The position numbers and the translations under genes were made by a program. Below are positions 52,157 through 61,896 of a stretch of 64,000 bases of DNA, piece after piece (position 1 is the first letter of the stretch; every line of letters begins with the position of its first letter). The DNA is from Candidatus Xianfuyuplasma coldseepsis (GTDB taxonomy: Bacteria > Bacillota_I > Bacilli_A > Izemoplasmatales > Izemoplasmataceae). The DNA lies in contig NZ_CP048914.1 of NCBI RefSeq assembly GCF_014023125.1, forward strand, positions 1,826,698 through 1,890,697. Reading direction: 5' to 3'. Below the pieces are notes generated by a model, which was given only the letters and a program-made list of their open reading frames with translations, made no database searches and was not told where the DNA came from.

Positions 52157-52184
52157 ACAAAAAAGTTTCAGTTTCCTGAAACTT
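52157..52184 (-). terminator. Terminator of the hrcA-grpE-dnaK-dnaJ operon
   Basis: Stem AAGTTTCAG/CTGAAACTT (52163-52171 with 52176-52184), 4-base loop, then six T on the minus strand; it overlaps the dnaJ stop. Confidence 0.85.
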
Positions 52185-53292
52185 AATTTTTGATAAATCG
52201 TTTAAATTTGTCAAACAATGAATCGTTGGTTAAATCGGTTTTCGATAGTTGCTCAAATAATTGTGTTTGTTTGCGATTCAATTTGGTTGGTGTTACGACA
52301 TTGATTAGTACATGTTCATCACCATTTCGTTTCGTTCGTACATTTGGAATCCCTTTTCCCCGAAGTCGGAATGTGGTTTCCGATTGTGTTCCCGCGGGAA
52401 TTTTCAGTTTGACATTACCGTGGGGTGTTGGGACTTTAATCGTATCTCCTAAGGCTGCTTGTGAAATGGTAATCGGAACCTTGATTACGATATCGTCCCC
52501 ATGGCGTTCAAACAGTTCGTGTGGTTTCACATCAAACAAGATGTACAAATCACCACTTGGACCTCCATTAACACCTTTATTTCCATATCCTTCCAAACGG
52601 ATTTGTTGTCCCGTATCAATACCTGCTGGGATCGATACTTCAATGTCCTTATTATGCGTTTCGATACCTTCACCATGACAAGTCGCACAAGGTTTGGTGA
52701 TTTCTTTTCCTGTTCCATTACATTCAGGACAGGTGGTTTGGGTACGCGTCCGACCAAAAATCGATTGCTGCTCAACAATGACACTACCGCGACCATTACA
52801 ACGACTACATGTTTTGACATCGTTTTTCGAATGAGCACCGGTACCATGACAGGTATGACATTCTTCATGAACTGTTACGCGTAATTTCTTTTTCGCACCA
52901 AACACGGCTTCTTCAAAAGAAATGCTCATCCGGCGTTGAATATCTTGACCTTTGCGGCGACGGTTACCACCTCGAGAAGTACCACCGCCACCACCAAAGA
53001 AACTACTGAAAATATCATTGATATCAAAGTCAAACCCACCAAAGCCAGACGTGTTGAAACCGGCACCATTATTGGCCTGGTGTCCAAATCGATCATATTG
53101 TGCTCGTTTCTGGGAGTCACTTAAAACTTCATAGGCTTCTTGTACCTCTTTGAATTTGGCTTCGGCATTGTCTTCTGTAGAAACATCGGGATGATACTTT
53201 TTTGCAAGGGTACGATATGCTCGTTTTATCGCGGCATCATCCGCATTTTTGTCAATGCCAAGAACGTCATAATAATCTCGTTTTTCACTCAT
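52183..53292 (-). CDS. dnaJ: Chaperone protein DnaJ
   Basis: 369 residues, full-length type I J-protein: J domain with HPD at residues 34-36, Gly/Phe-rich segment (GFGGFDFDINDIFSSFFGG), four CxxCxGxG zinc repeats (CHTCHGTG, CSRCNGRG, CPECNGTG, CATCHGEG) and C-terminal substrate domains. It stimulates DnaK ATPase and delivers substrates. Last gene of the CIRCE operon, 58 bases after dnaK across a 10-bp hairpin. Confidence 0.97.
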   Translation of the reverse strand: MSEKRDYYDVLGIDKNADDAAIKRAYRTLAKKYHPDVSTEDNAEAKFKEVQEAYEVLSDSQKRAQYDRFGHQANNGAGFNTSGFGGFDFDINDIFSSFFGGGGGTSRGGNRRRKGQDIQRRMSISFEEAVFGAKKKLRVTVHEECHTCHGTGAHSKNDVKTCSRCNGRGSVIVEQQSIFGRTRTQTTCPECNGTGKEITKPCATCHGEGIETHNKDIEVSIPAGIDTGQQIRLEGYGNKGVNGGPSGDLYILFDVKPHELFERHGDDIVIKVPITISQAALGDTIKVPTPHGNVKLKIPAGTQSETTFRLRGKGIPNVRTKRNGDEHVLINVVTPTKLNRKQTQLFEQLSKTDLTNDSLFDKFKRFIKN

Positions 53293-53317
53293 GTTGTCTT
53301 CACCTCAAATCATGATA

Positions 53318-53340
53318 AGAAGCAGATATAATCTGCTTCT
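53318..53340 (-). other. Intercistronic hairpin between dnaK and dnaJ
   Basis: Perfect 10-bp stem AGAAGCAGAT/ATCTGCTTCT (53318-53327 with 53331-53340) with a 3-base loop. No T-run follows, so it is not a strong terminator; it may protect the dnaK mRNA 3' end or lower dnaJ expression. Confidence 0.6.
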
Positions 53341-53350
53341 ATCAGCCTAT

Positions 53351-55177
<1,827 letters not shown>

Positions 55178-55188
55178 TCACTCCTTTA

Positions 55189-55725
55189 TTATTCGCTTAT
55201 TTTAACCATTGCAGGACGGATTACACGGTCTTTAAACATGTATCCTTTTTGCAATACTTCAATGACTTTATTCGGTTCGATGTCGTCTACTTTTTCGGTC
55301 ATTACCGCTTGATGAAAATTGGGGTCGTAGTCTTCATCCAATGCATCAATTTCACTGACACCGACGGTTTCCAAATTCTTTTTGATTTCTTTTAAGATCA
55401 TTTCAAATCCTTGAACAAAACTCTTTGTCCTGTCATCATCAGGTGCATGACTAAGTGCTAGTTCAAAATGATCCAACGGGCTAATAAATGCTTTGGCAAC
55501 ATTCATTGCAGCATATTTACGTTCTGTGACACGCTCTTTTTCCAAACGTTTTTTGGTGTTGATTAAATCCGCTTGCTCTTTCAAATAATCATTTCGTACT
55601 TGATCGAGTTCGGTCGTTAACGCCGCAATTTGCTCGCTTAACTCTTCTTCGATACTGCGTTTTTCTTCTTGCTCCACAGTTTCTTCTGGTTGTTCAACCT
55701 CTGTTTCGTGTTTTTTTCTACTCAT
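55189..55725 (-). CDS. grpE: Nucleotide exchange factor GrpE
   Basis: 178 residues: an acidic, disordered N-terminus (EVEQPEETVEQEEKRSIEE), a long coiled coil (about 30-90), and the C-terminal beta wing with FHQAVMTEKVDDIEPNKVIEVLQKGYMFKDRVIRPAMVKI (key words PNxVxEVLQKGYxxxDRVIRPAxV). It releases ADP from DnaK and acts as a thermosensor in well studied species. It lies 3 bases after hrcA and 17 before dnaK. Confidence 0.96.
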   Translation of the reverse strand: MSRKKHETEVEQPEETVEQEEKRSIEEELSEQIAALTTELDQVRNDYLKEQADLINTKKRLEKERVTERKYAAMNVAKAFISPLDHFELALSHAPDDDRTKSFVQGFEMILKEIKKNLETVGVSEIDALDEDYDPNFHQAVMTEKVDDIEPNKVIEVLQKGYMFKDRVIRPAMVKISE

Positions 55726-55728
55726 TGG

Positions 55729-56742
55729 TTACTCCTTGTATAATTTTGACATGTGAGATGCTAGATACTTGACGAGAGGAATAACTTTTTGATATTCCAT
55801 TCGCGTTGGTCCAACGATTGCAATCGTTCCAGAATCGTTTTCACTTAACTGATACGGTACCGTGATTACGGTACAGTCACGCATCGCACGAACTTGATTT
55901 TCTTTACCAATACGGACAGACAATCCTTGATGTTCGGTATTTTCAACCAATTTAAAAATGTCATTTTGTTCAAAGAATGTTAACAACTCGCGAACCCGCT
56001 GGACATCATTAAATTCCGGTTGATACAATATTTTGTTTTTTCCGGATAGGTAATATTTGCTCTGGGTAAACTTCGTAAATGCTTCTAAGAATGTGTCAAT
56101 AATCGTTTGATTATAGGACATGATGTCCTTAATCCGCTCCGTATTAATTTCATAATGAAGTTTCTCACTCACTTGATTAATCGGGCAATCAAAGAGAATT
56201 TCATTAAAAATCTCAATAACGCGTTTCATATCATCTAGCGAAGTATTCTGCGGGATGGTGATTTGTTTGCTTTCGACATGTCCAAAGTTGGTTACAATCA
56301 ATAAAACACAGGTTTGTTCGTAGAGGGGAATCATCTCAATCTTTTTGACTTTTTGGCCATAGGCATTTGTTCCTAATGCGATTGTGGTATAGTTGGTTAA
56401 TTGACTCAACAAATTCATTGCTTGTTTGATTGCTTCATCACGTTTGATGGCATGATTCTCAAACAATTCATCAATCACATTAAAACTACTATCATAACTA
56501 GCATCATCTTTGAGGATGATTTCTATATAATAATGATAGCCTTTGTCACTTGGTACACGACCACTTGAGGTATGGGTCTTTTCAATATAGCCTAAATCTT
56601 CTAAATCCGCCATTTCATTGCGAATGGTAGCGGGTGAAAACTCCAGTATTTTCGACAGGGTTCGTGAACCAATTGGTTCCGCTGTCTTTATATACTCTTC
56701 AATGATTAATTTCAAGACCATTTCTTGCCGTTCAGTGAGCAT
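55729..56742 (-). CDS. hrcA: Heat-inducible transcription repressor HrcA
   Basis: 337 residues. N-terminal winged helix with LTERQEMVLKLIIEEYIKTAEPIGSRTL and SPATIRNEMADLEDLGYIEKTHTSSGRVPSDKGY (quoted in part), then a GAF-like domain. HrcA binds CIRCE and represses the chaperone genes, with GroEL needed for activity. Here it would repress its own operon through the two CIRCE-like sites just upstream. AGGTGA precedes the ATG. Confidence 0.96.
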   Translation of the reverse strand: MLTERQEMVLKLIIEEYIKTAEPIGSRTLSKILEFSPATIRNEMADLEDLGYIEKTHTSSGRVPSDKGYHYYIEIILKDDASYDSSFNVIDELFENHAIKRDEAIKQAMNLLSQLTNYTTIALGTNAYGQKVKKIEMIPLYEQTCVLLIVTNFGHVESKQITIPQNTSLDDMKRVIEIFNEILFDCPINQVSEKLHYEINTERIKDIMSYNQTIIDTFLEAFTKFTQSKYYLSGKNKILYQPEFNDVQRVRELLTFFEQNDIFKLVENTEHQGLSVRIGKENQVRAMRDCTVITVPYQLSENDSGTIAIVGPTRMEYQKVIPLVKYLASHMSKLYKE

Positions 56743-56755
56743 ATCTTCACCTCCG

Positions 56756-56782
56756 TTAGCACTCTAACATATTGATTGCTAA
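56756..56782. promoter_or_regulatory. CIRCE operator 1 (downstream of the -10 box)
   Basis: TTAGCACTC-N9-GATTGCTAA on the plus strand; one base away from the consensus TTAGCACTC-N9-GAGTGCTAA. It lies between the transcription start and the hrcA ribosome binding site. Confidence 0.85.
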
Positions 56783-56786
56783 CAGT

Positions 56787-56815
56787 ATTATACAACACCA
56801 TTTTAGCAGTGTCAA
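56787..56815 (-). promoter_or_regulatory. Sigma-A promoter of the hrcA operon
   Basis: Perfect consensus TTGACA (56810-56815) and TATAAT (56787-56792), 17 bases apart, on the minus strand. It is bracketed by two CIRCE-like elements, one overlapping the -35 box. Confidence 0.93.
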
Positions 56816-56829
56816 GTATTGAGTGCTAA
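56803..56829. promoter_or_regulatory. CIRCE-like operator 2 (overlapping the -35 box)
   Basis: TTAGCAGTG-N9-GAGTGCTAA; the right arm is perfect, the left arm has two changes. Its spacer contains part of the -35 TTGACA. HrcA bound here would block RNA polymerase directly. Confidence 0.75.
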
Positions 56830-56833
56830 AAAC

Positions 56834-56858
56834 CAAAAAAAAGACCATTTCTGGTCTT
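56834..56858 (-). terminator. Terminator of the glcK-metallo-hydrolase operon
   Basis: Stem AAGACCA/TGGTCTT (56841-56847 with 56852-56858), 4-base loop, eight T on the minus strand. Confidence 0.85.
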
Positions 56859-57480
56859 ATATTAGATGTTGAAGATACGGATTTTCATGTTTTTCCGTCA
56901 GGATTGTTGTGAAGTGTCCGTGTCCGGGATATACCACCGTATTGTCTTTGCAGATTGATACCAGCTTGCGCAAACTTTTGTCCATGTCACTCTTTGATGC
57001 CGTCGGTAGATCGGTACGTCCGATTGTTCCTTTAAATAAGGTATCACCACTAAAGACATAGCGCTTATATAGGTAACTGACTCCACCGCGCGTATGTCCC
57101 GGTGTATGCAGGACTTTAATCTGTGTGCGACCCAGTGGCAGTGTTCCACCGTCAGTTACGGTCTCGATATACCGTTTTAACTTGAACTGAATCGGTTTTG
57201 AAATCGTACTTGATAAGTTGAGATTTGGATCAAATAAGAAATCTCGTTCTAGTTCGTGAATGTACACTGGACAATCATACAATCCATGAACCTCATTAAT
57301 CGAATACATATGATCAAAATGTCCATGAGTCAATAAAATACCACGCACGTGTAGTTCTTTTTCCGTAATATAGGACGATATTTCCTCAACGGGTGCACCA
57401 GGATCAATAATATAACAATCTTTTTGTTCATTGATGATATACGTATTTTCGGTAAAGTAATTGATGATTGCCTTAACCAC
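56857..57480 (-). CDS. Metallo-beta-lactamase-fold hydrolase (YqgX/glyoxalase II-like)
   Basis: 207 residues with the metal motif LTHGHFDHMYS (THxHxDH), further ligands in HTPGHTRGG and FSGDTLF, and a C-terminal PGHGHFTT. It resembles the small YqgX/YcbL group, related to glyoxalase II; thioester hydrolysis is likely but the substrate is unknown. It starts with GTG at 57478-57480, overlapping glcK by 8 bases, with GGTGA upstream. The glcK-yqgX pairing also occurs in Bacillus. Confidence 0.88.
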   Translation of the reverse strand: MVKAIINYFTENTYIINEQKDCYIIDPGAPVEEISSYITEKELHVRGILLTHGHFDHMYSINEVHGLYDCPVYIHELERDFLFDPNLNLSSTISKPIQFKLKRYIETVTDGGTLPLGRTQIKVLHTPGHTRGGVSYLYKRYVFSGDTLFKGTIGRTDLPTASKSDMDKSLRKLVSICKDNTVVYPGHGHFTTILTEKHENPYLQHLI

Positions 57481-58405
57481 GGATCTTCACCAATCCTGCT
57501 GCGCCATATATACCCGCATCATTACCGAGTTGTGCTGTGACAATCACAGTATCATTCGTCGGTTGAAACACGAGACGATGAAATTCATTTGTTACCTTTT
57601 CGATTAAAAACTCTCCCGCTTTCGAGACACCACCACCAATGACAATAACAGACGGATCGGTCGTCACACTGAGCACATGGCATGCATATCCGATGTAATA
57701 AGCTGCTTCATCGACGACACTAATGGCTAGTTTGTCACCCGCTTTTGCTGCATCGAATATTGCCTTTGAGTCGACATAATCGTTATCATATAAAGTAGAA
57801 TGACCGGTAAAATCTTCATTTAATCGGTGATAGATATTCCGAATTCCCGTCGCACTTGCTACGGTTTCCAAACATCCTTTTTTACCACAATTACATGCGA
57901 TAGGTTGTTCTTGCGGGATGGTTAAGTGACCTAATTCACCCGCACTACCATTATGACCTTCTAATAATCGACCATCGACGACTATACCGCTACCGACCCC
58001 GGTACCTAGCGTGAGCATTGCAACATTCTTTCGCCCCTTGGCAGCACCTAAAAATGCTTCTCCTAATGCGGCAACATTGGCATCGTTACCAACTACGATA
58101 TGATCGTTTTTCAGTTCATCTCGTAAGCGATCTTGAAGATCAACATTCTTCCAACCCAAATTGACGCACATCTGGACATAGTTCTTTAACACAGGTCCAG
58201 GAACGCCAAATCCGTATCCCTCAATCTGCGACAAATCCGGTGTGTGCATCTTGATGGAATCAACGATGTCTCCAAAGATACTCTCGCCGTTATTACTACT
58301 GTTGGTTGGTATCTCCCATTTTTTCTCTAACTGTAACTGTCGGTTGAACAAGCCAAATTTAATCGATGTTCCCCCGATATCAATACCATATACATATGGT
58401 TTCAT
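57473..58405 (-). CDS. glcK: Glucokinase, ROK family
   Basis: Phosphorylates glucose with ATP. Phosphate-binding GIDIGGTSIKFGLF, then TLGTGVGSGIV, SAGELGHLTI with the catalytic region Asp/Glu/His, and the ROK zinc motif CNCGKKGCLET. 310 residues. GGAGGG precedes the ATG. It lies directly after the rpmG terminator with no visible promoter, so it may depend on readthrough. A ROK kinase can act on other hexoses; glucose is inferred from the closest family (Bacillus GlcK) and gene order. Confidence 0.9.
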   Translation of the reverse strand: MKPYVYGIDIGGTSIKFGLFNRQLQLEKKWEIPTNSSNNGESIFGDIVDSIKMHTPDLSQIEGYGFGVPGPVLKNYVQMCVNLGWKNVDLQDRLRDELKNDHIVVGNDANVAALGEAFLGAAKGRKNVAMLTLGTGVGSGIVVDGRLLEGHNGSAGELGHLTIPQEQPIACNCGKKGCLETVASATGIRNIYHRLNEDFTGHSTLYDNDYVDSKAIFDAAKAGDKLAISVVDEAAYYIGYACHVLSVTTDPSVIVIGGGVSKAGEFLIEKVTNEFHRLVFQPTNDTVIVTAQLGNDAGIYGAAGLVKIRG

Positions 58406-58421
58406 ATGGATCCCTCCAATT

Positions 58422-58451
58422 GAAAAAAACTTCCATAAATACAGAAGTTTT
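58422..58451 (-). terminator. Terminator of rpmG
   Basis: Stem AAAACTTC/GAAGTTTT (58426-58433 with 58444-58451), 10-base loop, seven T on the minus strand; 3 bases past the rpmG stop. Confidence 0.75.
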
Positions 58452-58453
58452 CT

Positions 58454-58603
58454 TTATTTTTTCTCTTTGTGCAATGTACTTTTCCCACATTTGGGGCAAT
58501 ATTTGTTTGTCTCTAAACGTTCTGGATGAGTTTTTTTATTTTTATCCATACGATAATTTTCGCTATTACATACGGTACAACGCAAGGTAAACCCTGTTCT
58601 CAT
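58454..58603 (-). CDS. rpmG: 50S ribosomal protein L33 (zinc-binding form)
   Basis: 49 residues: [20 protein letters not shown], then [20 protein letters not shown], then KSTLHKEKK. The two CxxC pairs (C9/C12 and C36/C39) make this the zinc-containing C+ form. AGGAGG lies 8 bases before the ATG at 58601-58603, and a TTGATT-TATATT promoter upstream. In some Bacillota the C+ forms are exchanged for C- forms in zinc shortage; whether a second copy exists is not known from this window. Short enough to be missed by length-filtered gene calls. Confidence 0.97.
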   Translation of the reverse strand: MRTGFTLRCTVCNSENYRMDKNKKTHPERLETNKYCPKCGKSTLHKEKK

Positions 58604-58634
58604 GATAATACCTCCTCTTTGAAAAGTCTTTTAT

Positions 58635-58663
58635 AATATATCACTTATTTCGCGAAAAATCAA
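58635..58663 (-). promoter_or_regulatory. Sigma-A promoter of rpmG
   Basis: TTGATT (58658-58663) and TATATT (58635-58640) on the minus strand with 17-base spacing. Confidence 0.75.
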
Positions 58664-58694
58664 CACATTAATATATTTTTTTTCCGGTTTAAGG

Positions 58695-58700
58695 TATAAT
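58695..58700 (+). promoter_or_regulatory. -10 box of ispG
   Basis: TATAAT on the plus strand; the start would be near 58707, about 10 bases before the ispG ATG at 58717. No clear -35. Confidence 0.5.
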
Positions 58701-58716
58701 GATTGTGGTGATAAAA

Positions 58717-59778
58717 ATGAGTAATCGACGACAAACAAAAACCGTCTATGTTCGTGACATACCCATCGGTGGTGGACATCCGATTGTGATTCAAACAATG
58801 ACGACAACCAAAACAAAGAATGTTGAGGAAACCGTACGCCAAATCAATACACTAGCAACTGCTGGAGCGAAGATTGTTCGCTTGGCTATTTTTAATAAAG
58901 CGGATGCGATGGCGATTAAAGAGATAAAGCAGCAGGTTACCGTTCCTTTGGTCGCAGACATTCACTTTAGTTATCAGTATGCATTAATGTGCATTGAAAA
59001 TGGCATTGATAAGATTCGGATCAACCCGGGAAATATCGGCAGCGATGAGAATGTGAAAAAGGTTGTGGATGCTTGTAAGGCACGAAACATTCCGATTCGA
59101 ATCGGTGTCAATGGTGGTAGTTTAGAGAAAAATATTAAAGCCGAATATGGCGTCTCACCCGAAGGCATGCTGGCCAGTGCTAAATATCACGTGGAGTTGC
59201 TTGAGAAATTTGATTTTCATGATATCATTATCTCTCTTAAATCAAGTCACGTCGATATTGCTGTCGAAGCCTATCGTTTAGCCAGTGAAGCGTTTGATTA
59301 TCCCTTGCACCTCGGTATTACCGAGGCTGGTACAAAGTTCGGGGGTACAATTAAAAGCGCTGTAGGGCTTGGGATTCTACTGTATGAAGGCATCGGTGAT
59401 ACAATTCGTGTTAGTTTAAGTACCGATCCCATTGAGGAAGTCAAGGTTGCCAAAGAATTGCTTAGTGTTCTTGGGCTATATAAGAAACCACGATTAATCA
59501 GTTGTCCGACCTGTGGCCGACTCCAATATAATATGTTTCCTCTGGTTGACAAAGTGGAACAATATTTAGAAACAAAGGATTATGATATAACCGTTGCTGT
59601 TATGGGGTGTGCCGTCAACGGCCCCGGAGAGGCCAGTGCTGCTGATATCGGGATTGCCGGTGGTAAGAATGAAGGCTTGATTTTTGTGGATGGCACCATC
59701 AAACGAAAAGTCAAAGCCGAAGAGATGTACGATGAACTGATTAAGGAAATTGAACGTAAAGTACAAAAAGAGAGCTAA
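58717..59778 (+). CDS. ispG: 4-hydroxy-3-methylbut-2-enyl diphosphate synthase
   Basis: Penultimate step of the MEP isoprenoid pathway: reductive ring opening of MEcPP to HMBPP, with a [4Fe-4S] cluster. TIM-barrel part with IPIGGGHPIVIQTMTTT and VADIHFSY, then the cluster Cys in SCPTCGR and GCAVNGPGEA. 353 residues, the usual bacterial form. The ATG at 58717 follows GGTGAT; an ATG at 58699 cannot be used, since it lies in the -10 box. Reduced ferredoxin (39.6 kb) could supply electrons. Presence of the MEP pathway argues against a mevalonate-only lineage. Confidence 0.95.
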   Translation: MSNRRQTKTVYVRDIPIGGGHPIVIQTMTTTKTKNVEETVRQINTLATAGAKIVRLAIFNKADAMAIKEIKQQVTVPLVADIHFSYQYALMCIENGIDKIRINPGNIGSDENVKKVVDACKARNIPIRIGVNGGSLEKNIKAEYGVSPEGMLASAKYHVELLEKFDFHDIIISLKSSHVDIAVEAYRLASEAFDYPLHLGITEAGTKFGGTIKSAVGLGILLYEGIGDTIRVSLSTDPIEEVKVAKELLSVLGLYKKPRLISCPTCGRLQYNMFPLVDKVEQYLETKDYDITVAVMGCAVNGPGEASAADIGIAGGKNEGLIFVDGTIKRKVKAEEMYDELIKEIERKVQKES

Positions 59779-59792
59779 TTTTTAGCTCTCTT
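59765..59792. terminator. Terminator between ispG and pilO
   Basis: 11-bp stem AAGAGAGCTAA/TTAGCTCTCTT (59768-59778 with 59782-59792), 3-base loop; five T on the minus strand and weaker T-rich sequence on the plus. Both stop codons fall within it. Confidence 0.8.
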
Positions 59793-60366
59793 CTATTAAT
59801 TCTACGTCATATACAGCCAAGAACGTAATCCGCATTTCCATGCTGTATTCACCTGTGGTATCGGTGTAATCCACTTGATTGACAATAAAGAGTTGTTCGC
59901 TGTTGTATAGTTTGTCAATAAAGTCGGTTACGATGGTTGTGTCATCGGTTTGGAACTGAACTTCTACTTGAACGAATAAATACTCTTCCTCGTAGTCTTG
60001 GAAGGTCGGAACGTTCCCGAGATTCACAGTCGTTGAGACGTTGATTGAACGACCAAACTCATCGGATTTGTTAACACCTAGTTCTTCAAGCATGGATGCA
60101 GTCTTATACTTCAGTCCGATTTCGGAATAGACATTGGGAATAATGTCATACAGTTCATACAAGTGACTTGTCTGAACGTTTTTATTTTCTTGTACTAAGA
60201 TTTCCAATGCATCGATTTGAAGTGCTAAGTTGGCATTGTCACGGCGAAGATTCTCGATGTTGGTATTCATCGTTCCAACTATTAATACACGAAGTAACAG
60301 AACACCGATCAGAATCGCTGCTAACGATCCGTAAAAGATGTAATCACTGAGGCGTCTATTCAACAT
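59782..60366 (-). CDS. pilO: PilO-like type IV pilus assembly protein
   Basis: 194 residues: one N-terminal membrane helix (about 11-31), a coiled coil (about 34-60, NIENLRRDNANLALQIDALE) and a C-terminal ferredoxin-like domain. That is the PilO architecture. Sequence resemblance is weak, so the call rests on architecture and position last in the pilM-pilN-pilO series. It overlaps pilN by 11 bases with AGGTGA upstream. PilO forms a periplasmic/extracytoplasmic alignment complex with PilN. Confidence 0.75.
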   Translation of the reverse strand: MLNRRLSDYIFYGSLAAILIGVLLLRVLIVGTMNTNIENLRRDNANLALQIDALEILVQENKNVQTSHLYELYDIIPNVYSEIGLKYKTASMLEELGVNKSDEFGRSINVSTTVNLGNVPTFQDYEEEYLFVQVEVQFQTDDTTIVTDFIDKLYNSEQLFIVNQVDYTDTTGEYSMEMRITFLAVYDVELIEES

Positions 60367-60940
60367 CGTAATTCACCTCAATCGTGTAGGTACCGATATT
60401 GAGTAAACTGTCACCAAGTGGTGGAGCTGTTTTAAACGTGCTATCAGCGACCCAAGGAATGTTTAATATTTGGTTATTAATGGAACTAAAGCGGAACTCA
60501 TCGATGTGACCAATTTTGACAACAAGTTCATCGTTTAAAGCATCATAGGAGACACTTTGTAATCGACCGTTATTATCATCCACTATTAGTTGAATCGTAT
60601 CGATATTGTTGTTTAAATCCACACGTAATTTGGAAATCGTCTCGATGTCGTTTTCAAAGTTAATGGCATCAATATCAATTTCATACCCATAAAATTCTTC
60701 TTGAGTCAACAAGTACGCATGTTTTGCGTCATTGTTTTCACTCGTAAGCTCTTCCAATAAGAAGGTCCCATCACGATAGGGTTGATAAATCAAGAAGAAG
60801 CCAAGAATGATGGCAAACAATAATGCCGCAACAACATTGACATTAAATTGCCGAGCCCGTCTTATCTCTGGTAACAGATCAACATAAATAAATTCTCCAT
60901 ACCCCGATGCATCTTTGGAGTATACATGTCGTTTCGCCAT
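60356..60940 (-). CDS. pilN: PilN-like type IV pilus assembly protein
   Basis: 194 residues. The short cytoplasmic N-terminus contains VDLLPEIRRAR, like the INLLP motif with which PilN binds PilM. One membrane helix follows (about 34-54), then a coiled coil and a beta-rich extracytoplasmic domain. It starts directly after pilM (TAA then ATG) and overlaps pilO. Assigned from motif, topology and order; sequence identity to known PilN is not obvious. Confidence 0.75.
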   Translation of the reverse strand: MAKRHVYSKDASGYGEFIYVDLLPEIRRARQFNVNVVAALLFAIILGFFLIYQPYRDGTFLLEELTSENNDAKHAYLLTQEEFYGYEIDIDAINFENDIETISKLRVDLNNNIDTIQLIVDDNNGRLQSVSYDALNDELVVKIGHIDEFRFSSINNQILNIPWVADSTFKTAPPLGDSLLNIGTYTIEVNYDVE

Positions 60941-61882
60941 TTAGAACAACCCCTTTGTTTCCGGTAAACTGGCCGCAAGTGGGATATAGCATTCACGATC
61001 GATTAAAGTATCGACAATTTTACTAATCGTCTTCATGTCAAATACAATTGTTTGAACAATTGCTCCTTCTTCGTAGAAGTATTGTTGAATCTCATCGTTT
61101 GTGAATTTACTTGACATATTAAACAAAACAATTTTACTAATGGATGCATCACCAGCATTTAAATTGTACTTGTAATAATTGGATATTTTAGACATTTCTT
61201 GATCGAGAACTTCTAAATACCGTTCCCCCTCTAATTGCGATACATTTAAGTTTTGAACGAGTGAGAAAATTGGAATCTCTTGGTCAAAAATATAAATCGA
61301 GTAGGTGTCATCGAAAATTGCGAGAAACATGATATCTTTCTCAAATTGAATTTCAGAATCTTCGTATTTACGATAATAAAACAAACGATGCAATGAAAGT
61401 GGTGGAATATCCGTCCGAACCACTTGCATATTCATCTCGTAGAATAGATTGACATAAGACTTTAGCTCGTGTTTTGGTGCATAAAACATAATGACATCGT
61501 AGGAATCTTCGGTTTTTCGATGAATCACATAGTCCATTTTCATATCATCAAACGGAATCATAATCGTTTTCCCGATTTGTGATTCAATATAATTCCCAAT
61601 TTCATTTGGTTTATAGATGATGGGCACCTCAATGGTACGGAAAGTAAACAATTCCTCATGGACGATTAAATTGACGCGACGCGCTTTAATTTTAAACAGT
61701 TTAAATGTATCCTTGATGACTTTTAGAAGCGCTTCTTCACGATAAATAATCCCGTTTTCAATTGTCCCAGGGGGCAATTTAACACTGGAATACTTAAGTT
61801 TCTTCATATTATAGCCATCCGGTTTCTCAATGAAGTTAAATTCATTGTCAGTAAAGAAACAGTTTACGGATAATCGTGCCAT
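60941..61882 (-). CDS. pilM: PilM-like actin-fold pilus assembly protein
   Basis: 313 residues without membrane helices, in the position of PilM. The sequence shows the pattern of actin-fold pilus proteins: PPGTIENGIIYREEAL near residue 40 (as PilM's 'LPPGAIxDGxI'), then LIVHEELFTFRTIEVP, IGNYIESQIGKTIMIPFDDM, and an FLAIFDDTYSIYIF beta pair. The classical phosphate-binding motifs are poorly kept, so ATP binding is not assured. The ATG at 61880-61882 follows GGAGGGAAG. It should bind PilN's N-terminus and link it to the pilus ATPase. Confidence 0.78.
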   Translation of the reverse strand: MARLSVNCFFTDNEFNFIEKPDGYNMKKLKYSSVKLPPGTIENGIIYREEALLKVIKDTFKLFKIKARRVNLIVHEELFTFRTIEVPIIYKPNEIGNYIESQIGKTIMIPFDDMKMDYVIHRKTEDSYDVIMFYAPKHELKSYVNLFYEMNMQVVRTDIPPLSLHRLFYYRKYEDSEIQFEKDIMFLAIFDDTYSIYIFDQEIPIFSLVQNLNVSQLEGERYLEVLDQEMSKISNYYKYNLNAGDASISKIVLFNMSSKFTNDEIQQYFYEEGAIVQTIVFDMKTISKIVDTLIDRECYIPLAASLPETKGLF

Positions 61883-61896
61883 AATCTTCCCTCCTT

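Noticed and set aside
58699-58716. ispG start at ATG 58699
   Set aside because: This ATG overlaps the -10 TATAAT, so it would not be in the mRNA; ATG at 58717 with GGTGAT is used.
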